A stretch of 64,000 nucleotides of DNA, taken from NCBI RefSeq assembly GCF_000834635.1, contig NZ_JXQV01000011.1:62001-126000 (forward strand), in the 5' to 3' direction. The notes beneath the pieces are model-generated. The model made no database searches, was not told where the DNA came from, and saw only the letters and a program-made list of their open reading frames with translations. The DNA is from Agrobacterium tumefaciens. GTDB lineage: Bacteria > Pseudomonadota > Alphaproteobacteria > Rhizobiales > Rhizobiaceae. This document shows positions 7,578 through 17,102 of this stretch, piece after piece. Made by a program: the position numbers and the translations under genes. The stretch's first letter is position 1. Every line of letters starts with the position of its first letter.

Positions 7578-9239
7578 ATGAAAAAGGGTGCTTATTTTCT
7601 AGTCGCCGCCGTCGCACTTGTTTGCTTCGGCCTTGCCTTCTCCATTCTCTCTGCTGACGTTTCGCATGCGGCTACTCTGATCGGTCCCGATAGCTTCATG
7701 CGTCATGGCGGAAGCTATGTCTTCGAAGCCAATCTTGCGCTGTTGGCCGCTCGCAAGAAACTCGACGACCTGACAACCCGCGCCAGCGCCAAGCGTGGCG
7801 AGCTGGTTGACGGCCTCTCCGAAGATGCAGCGCGCGCCATTGAAACCGATCATGCCTCTATCCTGACGGAAGTCGAGGAAACACGAGCCGAAGTGGCACG
7901 GTTGGAAGCTGAAGAACGCGCCAAACCTACTCCGCCAGCCGACACAAACCCGCTGACCATTGCTGCTGATGCGGTCCGTGCAGAACGTGATCGCACCAAC
8001 GGCATTGAAGAGCTTTCGGTGCGAGCTGGCTTTGCCGACTTCGGTCGCCAGCATGTCCGCTCCGGTACTGCGCTGGAATCCTTCCGCTCGCAGCTTCTTG
8101 AGCACATGGTGGCGAATGAGCGCCAGACACCCACCGATAGCCGGGTGCGTGTGCAGGTTGGACAAGATGAACGCGACACCCAGCGCTCTGCGCAGATCGA
8201 AGCGCTATCCTACGGCCTTGGCGCTCCGGTTCCGCAGGCTGGTCCGTCCGCCGCAGCGCGTTCGCACATGGGTAAAGGTCTGATCGACCTTGCCGCCGAA
8301 AGTGTGAACTTCGCGGGCCGCCGCATGCTCAACGCCCGTGACATCGACGATATTTTCACGCGCGCCTCGCATACGACTTCCGATTTCTCGACGATTTTTG
8401 AGGGTGCGGTCAATCGTACTCTGGAAGGGCGTTATGCACTGGCGCAGCCGACCTTCAAGCGGTTTGCTCGCAAGAAGAACTTCCGTGATTTCCGTCCTGA
8501 TACGACCGTCAAGGTCGGTGACTTCCCGATGCTGAAAAAGGTTCTGGAAGGTGGCGAAATCAAGTATGGCACCTTCGGCGAAGGCAAAGAGGCAGTGCGC
8601 GCCTTCAGCTACGCCATCGCGCTCACGATCAGCCGTCAGATGCTGATCAACGATGACTTGGGGGCGATTTCGGACCTGCTCACCAGCTACGGCGCAACGG
8701 TTGCCTTGTTTGAAGAGGTGACGTTCTACGCCGACGCCTACAACGGCAAGCTTGCGGATGGAAAGGAAGTCTTCCACGCCGACCATAACAACGTTGCTGC
8801 TGCCGCTGGCCTCACCGTTGATTCTGTTGGTGCTGGTCGCAAGTCGATGGGCTTGCAGAAGTCTTCCGATGGAAAGATGCCGCTGCTTGCAAATCCGGCG
8901 CGCATCATGCTCGTTGGCCCCAACCAGCTGACCGATGCTGAAAAGCTGCTGGCCTCGATCACGCCAGCTACCGTTTCGACGGTCAACATCTTCTCCGGCA
9001 AGTTCGAGCTGGTCGAGACTTCGCAGATCACAGACAATTCTTGGAGCCTTCACGCCGACCCGGCTGCTGGCTCCAATTATCGCTGGGGTTACCTCGAAGG
9101 TTACGAAGCCCCACGCGTTCGCATGGACGAACCGTTCGGGCGTCAGGGCTTCAGCATGTCGGTCGAACACGACTTTGGTTGCGGTGCGACGGACTTCCGG
9201 TTCGGCTTCCGCAACCCCGGCCCGGCGCAACAACAGTAA
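7578..9239 (+). CDS. Major capsid protein with N-terminal coiled coil
   Basis: This 553-residue protein has a C-terminal part (from about residue 250) resembling Mu gpT-type major heads: TSDFSTIFEGAVNRTLEGRY, RQMLINDDLGAISDLL, ADHNNVAAAAG and the end SVEHDFGCGATDFRFGF. Residues about 55-120 are a charged coiled coil (AARKKLDDL, VEETRAEVARLEAEERAK), like the delta/scaffold domain removed by the prohead protease. The first 31 residues are odd: a KK pair, a hydrophobic core and VSHA-AT look like a signal peptide. The strong ribosome site (AAAAGGAACTG) supports that start. An internal start at Met-41 (7698) would remove it. Confidence 0.85.
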   Translation: MKKGAYFLVAAVALVCFGLAFSILSADVSHAATLIGPDSFMRHGGSYVFEANLALLAARKKLDDLTTRASAKRGELVDGLSEDAARAIETDHASILTEVEETRAEVARLEAEERAKPTPPADTNPLTIAADAVRAERDRTNGIEELSVRAGFADFGRQHVRSGTALESFRSQLLEHMVANERQTPTDSRVRVQVGQDERDTQRSAQIEALSYGLGAPVPQAGPSAAARSHMGKGLIDLAAESVNFAGRRMLNARDIDDIFTRASHTTSDFSTIFEGAVNRTLEGRYALAQPTFKRFARKKNFRDFRPDTTVKVGDFPMLKKVLEGGEIKYGTFGEGKEAVRAFSYAIALTISRQMLINDDLGAISDLLTSYGATVALFEEVTFYADAYNGKLADGKEVFHADHNNVAAAAGLTVDSVGAGRKSMGLQKSSDGKMPLLANPARIMLVGPNQLTDAEKLLASITPATVSTVNIFSGKFELVETSQITDNSWSLHADPAAGSNYRWGYLEGYEAPRVRMDEPFGRQGFSMSVEHDFGCGATDFRFGFRNPGPAQQQ

Positions 9240-9310
9240 CGGCGAGCCGCAATCAACGGGTGGGTGTCGCGTCCACCCCTCTCTCACTTCGTTCATAAGG
9301 GACAAGATTC

Positions 9311-9631
9311 ATGGCGAAGAATTTCAAACAGCCGGGCAAGATACTGGACATTCCAGCCCCGGCAGATGTCAAGTCCGGCGATGGCGTTCTTATCGGAAAG
9401 CTGTTCGGCGTGGCGCAAACCACTGCAAAGCAGGGAGAAATGGTGGCAATCGACCGTGAAGGCGTTTGGGACCTGCCGAAGACCGCCGCGCAGGCTTGGG
9501 GCATCGGCGACGTTGTCTACTGGACCGGCACGGAAGTCACCACAACGGTAGGTACGAACACCAAGATCGGCTTTGCTGCCGCTGTTGCTGTCAATCCATC
9601 GCCACGCGGCGACGTGGTTCTTAGCCCGTAA
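9311..9631 (+). CDS. DUF2190 family capsid cement/decoration protein
   Basis: This 106-residue protein shows the DUF2190 pattern: a beta-rich start (NFKQPGKILDIPAPADVKSGD), the middle GDVVYWTG and an end with IGFAAAVAVNP. Members decorate or cement heads of lambda-like capsids. Its place directly after the capsid gene fits. A hairpin with GGGTGG and CCACCC lies in the short gap upstream (about 9259-9280). Confidence 0.82.
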   Translation: MAKNFKQPGKILDIPAPADVKSGDGVLIGKLFGVAQTTAKQGEMVAIDREGVWDLPKTAAQAWGIGDVVYWTGTEVTTTVGTNTKIGFAAAVAVNPSPRGDVVLSP

Positions 9632-9632
9632 C

Positions 9633-10010
9633 ATGGTGGATTGGCGCAAACTGGAAGCTGCCGTTGACCGAAAGGTTGGCGGCGCTTTTGGCGAGCGTGT
9701 CCGTCTGTCGTTTATGAAAAGCGGCAAGGCCGACCCGGATCGCCAGCAGATCATTGTTCGATGCGAAGCCCTTTGCGTTGGCGGTGATGAAGTTTCGATT
9801 TTGGGCGGGGGAAGGTCCGGCCAGTTTCAAACCCGGCTTGCCTCTGGTGAAGCCGAACTGTTCTTGGATCGTGCCACCTATGACGGCCCACCGCTGCAAT
9901 CGGGCGACTCCGTCCGGGCAATGGACCGTAGCGGCGAGCCGGTCTGGGAGGTCGCCAACGTGACTGACCGGCATAGCAACCTCATTGCCATCAGATTGAG
10001 AGAGAAATAG
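9633..10010 (+). CDS. Putative head-tail joining protein
   Basis: This 125-residue protein starts MVDWRKLEAAVDRKVGGAFGE, a form common among connector (head-tail joining) proteins coded after DUF2190. The C-terminal half is predicted beta-rich (SGDSVRAMDRSGEPVWEVANV). It would bridge portal and tail. The family match is by position and N-terminal pattern only. It starts two bases after the DUF2190 stop codon. Confidence 0.55.
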   Translation: MVDWRKLEAAVDRKVGGAFGERVRLSFMKSGKADPDRQQIIVRCEALCVGGDEVSILGGGRSGQFQTRLASGEAELFLDRATYDGPPLQSGDSVRAMDRSGEPVWEVANVTDRHSNLIAIRLREK

Positions 10011-10012
10011 CC

Positions 10013-10765
10013 ATGTCGCTTGTTCGTATCGCCTTGCGCATTTGCGCCGTGGAAGCCCTGAAAGGGAATACGCTTGTCGGTGCCAACGTGCTGGATAGCG
10101 AAATCGGCGCGCTCGATGCCGCAAGTGATGGCACGTTGCGGACGGCGAAAGACAAGCCATTCATCTCGATCTACGCCGACGATGGCAAGGTGTTGACCGG
10201 GCTTGAACTTCGGTCGCTGACAAGAAGCGGGCTTGTCGATCTTGTGTTCGAAGCCGGGATTGCCACGCCGCATACAATAACCGATCCGAACACAGATGAG
10301 ACAGTGATTTACGAGGGCGTCCCGGCAACCGACGCTAACTTTGAATTTCACCTCGATCTGACCATGCGGCAAATTGCCGATGTACTGGCCGACCCCGAAA
10401 ACAAGTGGGCCGAAATATTCAGGCGGCTTGTCCTAAAATATGAAAAGTCCCAGCGCGCACGGGTGAGCGGCGACACGCAGGGCGTTCGCCTTGCTGCCCA
10501 CCAACTGAAACTGACTGTCGAGGCGGTGGCCGACCCGGTCAGGGGTGACGATTTGAAAGAGGGTTCCGCCATGGCGGCGTTCTTCGCCAAGTGCGAAAGC
10601 GACCTCGTGTCCACCTACCCGGATATGGCGAAAAAGATCGAACTCATGCGGGCGCAGATTTCCGGCTCTGACCAAGAGTTAACAGCGGCCATGCGCCGGT
10701 TTGGCATGATCTACAGCGAAGCAGATGCCATGCTGTTGACGCCTGCGGATGGGATAGCACCATGA
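10013..10765 (+). CDS. Hypothetical phage structural protein
   Basis: I do not recognise a family in this 250-residue protein. It lies between the connector gene and baseplate V and is read as part of the same operon: it starts two bases after one gene and overlaps the next by ATGA. The first 90 residues are beta-rich and may be a tail-terminator-like domain (FISIYADDGKVLTGLE, LVDLVFEAGIATPHTIT). The rest is helical with many charged residues. A role in tail completion is suggested only by position. Confidence 0.5.
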   Translation: MSLVRIALRICAVEALKGNTLVGANVLDSEIGALDAASDGTLRTAKDKPFISIYADDGKVLTGLELRSLTRSGLVDLVFEAGIATPHTITDPNTDETVIYEGVPATDANFEFHLDLTMRQIADVLADPENKWAEIFRRLVLKYEKSQRARVSGDTQGVRLAAHQLKLTVEAVADPVRGDDLKEGSAMAAFFAKCESDLVSTYPDMAKKIELMRAQISGSDQELTAAMRRFGMIYSEADAMLLTPADGIAP

Positions 10766-11334
10766 GGGGCATTGTTGATCACATCGAACAGATGGGCTTT
10801 CGGATTGCCGAACTGGAACGGCGCGACCGCAACCGTCGCCGCAAGGGCAAGATTGCCGAAATCAGCGACGATAAGAGCAAGTACCGTGTCGAGCTGTCGC
10901 GGCAAGGTGAAAAGCCCTACGTGACGCCATGGATCAAGGCGCGGACGCTATCTGCCGGTGGCGTGAAGGTTGATGTCCTCTACAGCGTCGGCGAACAGGT
11001 GGACGTGGTTTCCGAAAGCGGCGACCTCGCAGACGCCCAAATCGATTTCTCGACCTACAGTGACGACAACGCCCGCGAAAACAGCGACACGCCGTTTCAC
11101 ATCAAGATCGGCGATACCGTGATTGAGGCCAGCGGCGGGCTTGTGAAAGTGACCGCTGCCAATGTCACCGTCGAGTCTGAAAAGGTCATCGTTCAAGCTG
11201 GCAACGTGCAGCTGGGCGGCGAGGGCGGCAAGAAGGTGGCGCGGATCGGCGACAAGGTTCACGTTCAAAGCGGCTCATCTTCCGGCCTGTGGCCGATTGT
11301 CGAAGGCTCCGACACTGTCTTTGCCATAGATTAG
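10762..11334 (+). CDS. Baseplate assembly protein V (tail spike hub)
   Basis: This 190-residue protein has the gpV/Mu gp45 layout. An N-terminal helix with basic residues (HIEQMGFRIAELERRDRNRRR) is followed by an OB-fold (GKIAEISDDKSKYRVELS, GEQVDVVSESGDL), then a repetitive beta region (GDTVIEASGGLVKVTAANVT, VESEKVIVQAGNVQLGG) that forms the trimeric membrane-piercing spike. The last segment reads VHVQSGSSSGLWPIVEGS. It opens the P2-order baseplate cluster. Confidence 0.88.
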   Translation: MRGIVDHIEQMGFRIAELERRDRNRRRKGKIAEISDDKSKYRVELSRQGEKPYVTPWIKARTLSAGGVKVDVLYSVGEQVDVVSESGDLADAQIDFSTYSDDNARENSDTPFHIKIGDTVIEASGGLVKVTAANVTVESEKVIVQAGNVQLGGEGGKKVARIGDKVHVQSGSSSGLWPIVEGSDTVFAID

Positions 11335-11342
11335 AGGCTCTC

Positions 11343-11543
11343 ATGAAAACCTATTCTGTTCGCACCGGCTGCGAGATTGCCGGGCGCTGGCGTGAGGCTG
11401 GCGAAGAAATCCCATTGTCTGCCGATGAGGCGCGCGAGCTTGCGCCGCCCTTTGGCGGTGTCGTTTCGGAAGTCAAGGAAAAGGGGGCAGGCCATGCCAA
11501 GCTCAACAGGCGTCAACGCCGAAACCGGCGCACCCCTGACTGA
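11343..11543 (+). CDS. Small hypothetical phage protein between baseplate V and W
   Basis: This 66-residue protein is acidic in the middle and ends in a very basic tail (KLNRRQRRNRRTPD). Small genes of this kind often lie between V and W in rhizobial myovirus-type prophages, and I know no function for them. It starts eight bases after the V stop codon and overlaps the W gene by 50 bases. Confidence 0.55.
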   Translation: MKTYSVRTGCEIAGRWREAGEEIPLSADEARELAPPFGGVVSEVKEKGAGHAKLNRRQRRNRRTPD

Positions 11544-11868
11544 TTGGGAACACACGCAACAGTCTATCCGCAAGATATTGTTGACGCCCATCGGGACACG
11601 CGTCATGCGCCGCGATTTCGGTTCCGAAATTCCTGATCTGGTCGATGCCAAAATGAACCGCCGCAACGTGCTGGCGCTCTATTCTTCGGCGGCAACTGCC
11701 ATTGCAAAATGGGAACCGCGCTACCGGATGCGGTTTGGACAGGTCAGCCGTGCCGAGGCAACCGGCCAGATCGAACTTGCCATTCACGGCACCTATTTCC
11801 CCCTCGGCCATCGTGGCGATTACTCGGTTTCGGAAACGCAATCCGTCCGCGTCGTCGTCGCTCCATAA
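11494..11868 (+). CDS. Baseplate wedge protein W (gp25-like)
   Basis: This 124-residue protein carries the GPW/gp25 signature: IRKILLTPIGTRVMRRDFGS followed by an EIPDLVDAKMN helix and a C-terminal beta sheet. The family is a baseplate wedge component with lysozyme-unrelated fold in P2 and T4. The ATG at 11494 lies inside the preceding small gene; the upstream in-frame codons do not resemble the family. Confidence 0.85.
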   Translation: MPSSTGVNAETGAPLTDWEHTQQSIRKILLTPIGTRVMRRDFGSEIPDLVDAKMNRRNVLALYSSAATAIAKWEPRYRMRFGQVSRAEATGQIELAIHGTYFPLGHRGDYSVSETQSVRVVVAP

Positions 11869-11880
11869 GAGGTATTTCCT

Positions 11881-12765
11881 TTGATCACTGACAGCGTTTT
11901 AAGCCAGCTTCCACCCCCGCAAGTGGTGGAGCAACTGGATTATGAAGTCCTGTTTGCGCGCCAGACAGCCAAGTTCAAGGCGCTGTGGTCTGAGGTTCGT
12001 GCAGCCAATCCCGACGCGGGCTTGCCCGACTATGATGTGGCAATGCTGGAAACGGACCCGCCCGTTATCGTCAATGAGGCGGAAAGCTACCGCGAACTTT
12101 TGATGCGCCAGCGCGTCAACGAAGCGGCGGTCGCAAGGCTTCTTGCGTTTGCTACGGGTGGCAATCTCGACCATCTTGCAGCCTTCTACGACGTGGTGCG
12201 CATGGCAGGCGAAAAGGATGATCGCTTTAAGCGCCGCGTCATTCTCGCCATTCAGGGCCGCTCTCCGGGTGGCACGGAAGCCCGTTACAGATACATCGCG
12301 CTTTCCGCTGATGTCCGGGTGCATGACGCCATCATTTACACGGTTGGGCGCAGCCCGGTCATCAACGTGGCAATCTTCTCCGATGCTGCGGATGGTGTGG
12401 CGGATGCGACTTTGATTGCTGCGGTCAACGCTGCCTTGCAGGCCGGTGACAAGCGCATGGTCAACGATACGATCATTGTCAGGACGGCTGTTCGCCGCGT
12501 TGTCAATCTAGTCGCCAATGTCTGGCTTTTGCCCGATACGTCAATCGGCTTGCTTGCCACGATGGAAACGACGCTCCGCGATGCCTGGGCGAACACGCAG
12601 TCTCTTGGCCGCGATCTTACCGAACGATGGTGGACAGCCCGGCTGATGCTGGAAGGTGTCCACAAGGTCGAACCCGTCATGCCTGTTGGCGACACGATTG
12701 CCCCACCTGATGAGGCGCTGGCAATCGGCACTGTAACACTCAACTTCATGGGCCGGGCCTTCTGA
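11881..12765 (+). CDS. Baseplate assembly protein J
   Basis: This 294-residue protein matches the baseplate J family. Markers are the N-terminal TDPPVIVNEAESYRELLMRQ and VNEAAVARLLAFATGGNLDH, then GRSPGGTEARYRYIALSAD and the later TLIAAVNAALQ and RRVVNLVANVWLLPD. P2 gpJ forms the outer baseplate wedge with gpW and gpI. Translation appears to use TTG 11881 with AAGAGG about nine bases ahead. The stop overlaps the ATG of the next gene (TGATG). Confidence 0.88.
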   Translation: MITDSVLSQLPPPQVVEQLDYEVLFARQTAKFKALWSEVRAANPDAGLPDYDVAMLETDPPVIVNEAESYRELLMRQRVNEAAVARLLAFATGGNLDHLAAFYDVVRMAGEKDDRFKRRVILAIQGRSPGGTEARYRYIALSADVRVHDAIIYTVGRSPVINVAIFSDAADGVADATLIAAVNAALQAGDKRMVNDTIIVRTAVRRVVNLVANVWLLPDTSIGLLATMETTLRDAWANTQSLGRDLTERWWTARLMLEGVHKVEPVMPVGDTIAPPDEALAIGTVTLNFMGRAF

Positions 12766-13880
12766 TGAATGATAGCTTGCTTCCTGCCAGTTCCGATTTG
12801 TATGAAAAGGCTCTGGAAGCATCGCTTGCGGACAGGTGGCCTTTCTTTTCCAATGCAGTCGCCGCCATAAGCTACGACAAGCTTTCGCCGCCATCATCAT
12901 TCCTGCCGTTCGTGATTTGGGAATTTGGCCTTGGCGAGCTGACGCCTTACGTGCCGAACCTTTATGACCTTCTGCAAGAAGGCATCCAGTGGCAGCGAGT
13001 GCGCGGAACGTTCTTGGCCGTCCAACGTGGTCTGGCATGGCTTGGATACACCGCGACGGTTGAGCAAGCTTGGCATGGTCGCATCTGGTGGAATAGCTAC
13101 CAGCTCCGTTTCGACCGCCTGCCTGATCATGACGACCCCGATCTTGAGCGGATCGAAGGTATCACCACACTGTCAGTGCCGAAGCGGTCGCAACTTCGCC
13201 GCGGCGTTTTCCAGTACGATATCCCCGCGGCTGTCTGCGACTGGACGCGACTCGATGCCTGTCACCTTGATCGGGAAAGCGGCATCACGGCCACGCCCGC
13301 CAACACGCTCTGGTCATTCGGTCGAACAACCGAAATCTCGCATCTTCTGACGCAAGCTGAAGGTCAGGCGCTCGGTATCTGGATTGATCCACCCGCAACG
13401 CAAACGCTCAAATGGGCGGATATGCAGTTTCCATGGATAACGGCAACATTCCCTTGGGCGGCCAATGCCACGCTGCAGCGTCAAAATCTGATGGCGACGT
13501 TTTTCAGAGGGCGGATTATTTATGCCGCCCTGAAAGACGAGGCGGGGGTTGTCATCGGCTATCGGCGTTGCCGGGCGGTGCAGCCCGTGGATGCTGCATT
13601 TGATGGTTCCTACCGCTTTGCCGATCTTACCTATGCGCCCGTCGCGACACCTCGTCAGGTTTACATCGAGGCCATGACCGATTTCGAAGACGCGGAAAAC
13701 GTCGTCGCGAAATCCATTTCATTGCTGGTTGAGCCTGTCCTTGCCTCTGGCGTAGCGCCGGGAAAGCTTTGGCTCAATTCCGGCGAATTGTCGGGCGGCG
13801 TGACCATCATCGCCACCGACATCTCTGTCCCGCTGCGCGCCACGGTGCGTGAGCAATTCAAGTTTCTTGTGAGGTTCTAA
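12765..13880 (+). CDS. Tail protein I
   Basis: This 371-residue protein has the gpI-type N-terminus: ALEASLADRWPFFSNAVAAI, then LPFVIWEFGLGELTPYVPN and VRGTFLAVQRGLAWLGYTA. gpI attaches fibres to the baseplate. It is longer than P2 gpI (about 180); the extra C-terminal 200 residues are beta-rich and may hold the long DUF4815 protein coded next. It is tightly coupled to J. Confidence 0.78.
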   Translation: MNDSLLPASSDLYEKALEASLADRWPFFSNAVAAISYDKLSPPSSFLPFVIWEFGLGELTPYVPNLYDLLQEGIQWQRVRGTFLAVQRGLAWLGYTATVEQAWHGRIWWNSYQLRFDRLPDHDDPDLERIEGITTLSVPKRSQLRRGVFQYDIPAAVCDWTRLDACHLDRESGITATPANTLWSFGRTTEISHLLTQAEGQALGIWIDPPATQTLKWADMQFPWITATFPWAANATLQRQNLMATFFRGRIIYAALKDEAGVVIGYRRCRAVQPVDAAFDGSYRFADLTYAPVATPRQVYIEAMTDFEDAENVVAKSISLLVEPVLASGVAPGKLWLNSGELSGGVTIIATDISVPLRATVREQFKFLVRF

Positions 13881-16800
13881 ATGGCTTTTGAACACGAAAG
13901 CGGTCTGCCGCAGGCTTTCGACCGTGCTGCCGGTAAATCCGAACAGCAGGGCGTTGTTTTCTATGGCGAACGGCACTTCCTCCAAGCGCCGGAATTGAAC
14001 GAAGTGCAGACGATTGCCCGCGCCCGTCACAACCGACTTGGCCGTCTTGTCGCCAATGATGGTGATCGCATCGAACGGGCGGAAGCCGTTGTCGATATCG
14101 AAACAAAGACAGTCACCCTGACGGCAGGTCGCATTTACGTGACTGGCGATGTGTTCCCGGTTGACGAAGCGGTGTTGACGAACGTTGCCATGGCTGGTCG
14201 CGTCGATATCGGTGTGCGCCTGCGCAAGACCTTTGTGACGCATGAAGCTGATCCGACCCTGCTTGGTATCGTGCCGGGATCGGAAGCCGAAGGCGAGCCG
14301 GGTGCAGCGCGTGAGATTGCTTCCATCGCATGGGCAAAGGCCAATGATGGCGGGGAAGGCGACTTTTACGCTGTTTATACCTTGCAGGATGGCACGATCA
14401 TTGATCAGCGCGGCCCGTCGCTTCTGGAGCCTGCCATGCAGGCGCTTGCAGAGTACGACCGCGCCCATGGCCACTACGTTGTTTCGGGTTGCCGCGTGAC
14501 AGCACTTGGTGCGAATGCCGGTGCGCAGGCGTTTTCCATTGAGCAGGGCGAAGCCAATATCTCCGGCTTCAAGCGCGTTCGAAATGCCGCATTGCGATTG
14601 GCCGAACCGCAGGAATGGGATGAATTCGCCATCCCCGGCGAGACGGACACTTATCCGGGCGGCGCGTCTTACACGTACGAGGTTGATCAGTTCCCGATTG
14701 GCGCAATCAATTCGATCCTGCTGACGAAGGAAAAGACGGTCAATGTGGTGCGTGGTGCCGTTGCCAATGGGCAAGACGCTTTGCCTGACACGTCCATTAT
14801 CGAAATCAAGTCTGTGGTGCAGGGCGGAACGACCTTCGCGACCAACACCTACCTTCGCACAGGCAACACAGTGGACTGGGCACCGGCAGGTTCCGAGCCT
14901 GCCGTTGGCTCAACCTACGCCGTCACCTATCGCTATCGTGCGTCCGTCCAGCCAACCGCGTATACGGATAGAACGATCACGGTTACGGGCGGCGCTGCGG
15001 GCGGCGACATCATCACGGCATACACAGCCAAGATGCCGCGCATAGATCGCATCGGCCTGCGCATGGATGGTTCGCCGGTCTATATCAGGGGCATTTCGGC
15101 GCGGACCAATCCAGTCCCGCCAATCGTACCTGGTGACGTTCTGCCCTTGGCGAAAGTCGCCAATGACTGGATGGCAAAGCCGGTTGTTGAAAACGACGCG
15201 GTGCGCTCGGTTCCCTACTCGGAAATCTGGCGCTACTTTAACGCCATCGTTGACCATGGCCGACTTATCCAGCTTGAGCGACTGAAGAGCGGTATTGATT
15301 CCCGTGAGCCTGTTGCCAAGAAGGGCGTCTTTGTCGATCCTTTCACCGATGACAGCTACCGCGATGCCGGAGCGCCGCAAACCGCAGCTATCGGCCTTGG
15401 CGTCTTCCAGTTGCCGATAACGCCGACCTTCTTCTATGCGACCCTGACGGCTCCTGTCATGCTCGACTATGTAGAAGAGGTGGTTTCGTCGCAGGAACTG
15501 AAAACTGCCTGCGAACTAATCAACCCGTACGCGAACTTCTCGCCACTACCGGGCAGCATGATGTTGACGCCTGCGGTTGATTTCTGGACAGTCCAGCAAA
15601 CGCAATGGCTGTCGGCGCAGACGATCAACCTCAATATGGGCGTGACGTTCGGTGGGCCGCTGCAAACAACCTCTGTTGCAGAGCAGCTTGTCGATCAGCG
15701 TTCCGAGCAGGCCGAATTTCTACGGTCCATTCAGGTGGCATTTGAAATCGACGGTTTTGGCGTTGGCGAAATCCTTGACGTGCTGACCTTTGACGGCATC
15801 AACGTCAAGCCAGCAGGCCAACAGCAGGGCAATTCCAGCGGCAAAATCAGTGGCACGTTCACCATTCCGGCGAACGTGACGGCAGGAACAAAGCCGATCT
15901 ATGCCAAGGGCCGCGCCAATACCGAAGCCAGTGCCATGTTTACTGGTCAAGGGACGATTGAAACCGACATCATGCGGCGCGTCACGACCATCCAGACATG
16001 GACGCAGATGCAGATCGTTGGCAGCCGGAACAGCGGTCGTGGGGGTGGGTTTGGCGGAAGCGACCAAGGCGGTCATGATGTCGATCCGCAGGCGCAAATG
16101 TTTAGCGTGTCGGAGCCGCGTCAGATCATCGGCGTTGACTTCCATCTTTGCAAGATCGGCAACATGGCCCACGGGCTGCTGATTGAGCAAGTTACGACCG
16201 ATAACGGCTATCCGACCACGGACGTGCAGGCGCAAGCCTTCCTTCCAATGACCGGCGCTGTCGAGGGCTGGAAGGGCGCGCGCTATCGCCTGCCGGTTAC
16301 GACACTTCCAGATCGTCGCTCGGCCTTTGTCATCAAGACTGACGACAACGTGCATTCCGTCAGTCTGGCGAAGCTTGGTGGCTTCGACGCGGACCTGCAA
16401 AAGTTTGTGTCGTCGCACCCTTATGTCGTGGGTCCACGCTTTTCCTCGGTCAATGCGATCACCTGGACTGCGCATCAAGACGAGGCGCTGACCTTTCGTC
16501 TGGTTGCGGCCAAGTATACGGCCACGACAAAGGTTGTTGCCCTTGGCACTGTCAACCTCGTCCAATGTTCGGATTTGCAAATCCGGGCGGCGGTCGAGCT
16601 GCCGAGTGCGGAATGCTCTGTCGTGTTCGAAGTGGTGCGCAACAACGGCACGATCTACCGTCTGTCGCCGTTCCAAGTCTTGCAGTTGACGGAATACCTC
16701 ACAGAAACCGTCACACTGCGGGCGGTTCTGAAGGGGACAGAGAAGCTGTCTCCGATCCTGTTTGCGCCAGTGGAAATCATCGCGGGCAAAATAGCGCAGG

Positions 16801-17093
16801 AAGCAACCTACATCACACGGTCCATGTCGCTCGGTGCTGCCGTACGTCTGACCGCGTACCTGAAAACCTACATGCCAAGCGGCTCGACCTTTGGCATGTC
16901 CTACTCCATCGACGGCGGTCCATTCCAAGGCCTCCCGTTGACCAAAACGGATGCGCTCGCGTTTCCGCTTTGGACGGAAAAAACCTATCAGGCGACCGGC
17001 CTCTCCGGACAAACCGTTCGCTTGGGAATAACAGCGACGGGCGGTCCCGCCGCCCGCGTCATGGCTGGTGACTTTGGCGCTGGCATCTTTTGA
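13881..17093 (+). CDS. DUF4815 family tail/baseplate fibre protein
   Basis: This very large protein (1070 residues) starts with the DUF4815 pattern (ESGLPQAFDRAAGKSEQQGV, VFYGERHFLQAPELNEVQTI) found in large baseplate proteins of myoviruses. The rest is mostly beta strands with G/T-rich stretches, one glycine patch (GRGGGFGGSDQGG) and a C-terminal jelly-roll-like region. It takes the place of P2 gpH in the order I-H-G. It probably forms a receptor-facing fibre or adaptor. Confidence 0.8.
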   Translation: MAFEHESGLPQAFDRAAGKSEQQGVVFYGERHFLQAPELNEVQTIARARHNRLGRLVANDGDRIERAEAVVDIETKTVTLTAGRIYVTGDVFPVDEAVLTNVAMAGRVDIGVRLRKTFVTHEADPTLLGIVPGSEAEGEPGAAREIASIAWAKANDGGEGDFYAVYTLQDGTIIDQRGPSLLEPAMQALAEYDRAHGHYVVSGCRVTALGANAGAQAFSIEQGEANISGFKRVRNAALRLAEPQEWDEFAIPGETDTYPGGASYTYEVDQFPIGAINSILLTKEKTVNVVRGAVANGQDALPDTSIIEIKSVVQGGTTFATNTYLRTGNTVDWAPAGSEPAVGSTYAVTYRYRASVQPTAYTDRTITVTGGAAGGDIITAYTAKMPRIDRIGLRMDGSPVYIRGISARTNPVPPIVPGDVLPLAKVANDWMAKPVVENDAVRSVPYSEIWRYFNAIVDHGRLIQLERLKSGIDSREPVAKKGVFVDPFTDDSYRDAGAPQTAAIGLGVFQLPITPTFFYATLTAPVMLDYVEEVVSSQELKTACELINPYANFSPLPGSMMLTPAVDFWTVQQTQWLSAQTINLNMGVTFGGPLQTTSVAEQLVDQRSEQAEFLRSIQVAFEIDGFGVGEILDVLTFDGINVKPAGQQQGNSSGKISGTFTIPANVTAGTKPIYAKGRANTEASAMFTGQGTIETDIMRRVTTIQTWTQMQIVGSRNSGRGGGFGGSDQGGHDVDPQAQMFSVSEPRQIIGVDFHLCKIGNMAHGLLIEQVTTDNGYPTTDVQAQAFLPMTGAVEGWKGARYRLPVTTLPDRRSAFVIKTDDNVHSVSLAKLGGFDADLQKFVSSHPYVVGPRFSSVNAITWTAHQDEALTFRLVAAKYTATTKVVALGTVNLVQCSDLQIRAAVELPSAECSVVFEVVRNNGTIYRLSPFQVLQLTEYLTETVTLRAVLKGTEKLSPILFAPVEIIAGKIAQEATYITRSMSLGAAVRLTAYLKTYMPSGSTFGMSYSIDGGPFQGLPLTKTDALAFPLWTEKTYQATGLSGQTVRLGITATGGPAARVMAGDFGAGIF

Positions 17094-17102
17094 GGATAGC
17101 AA

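Noticed and set aside
8205-9305. Long reverse-strand frame of 366 codons
   Set aside because: It is antisense to the major capsid gene; its composition reflects the GC-rich third positions of that gene.
13719-14774. Reverse frame of 351 codons
   Set aside because: It is antisense to the tail I / DUF4815 genes and has no recognisable domain.
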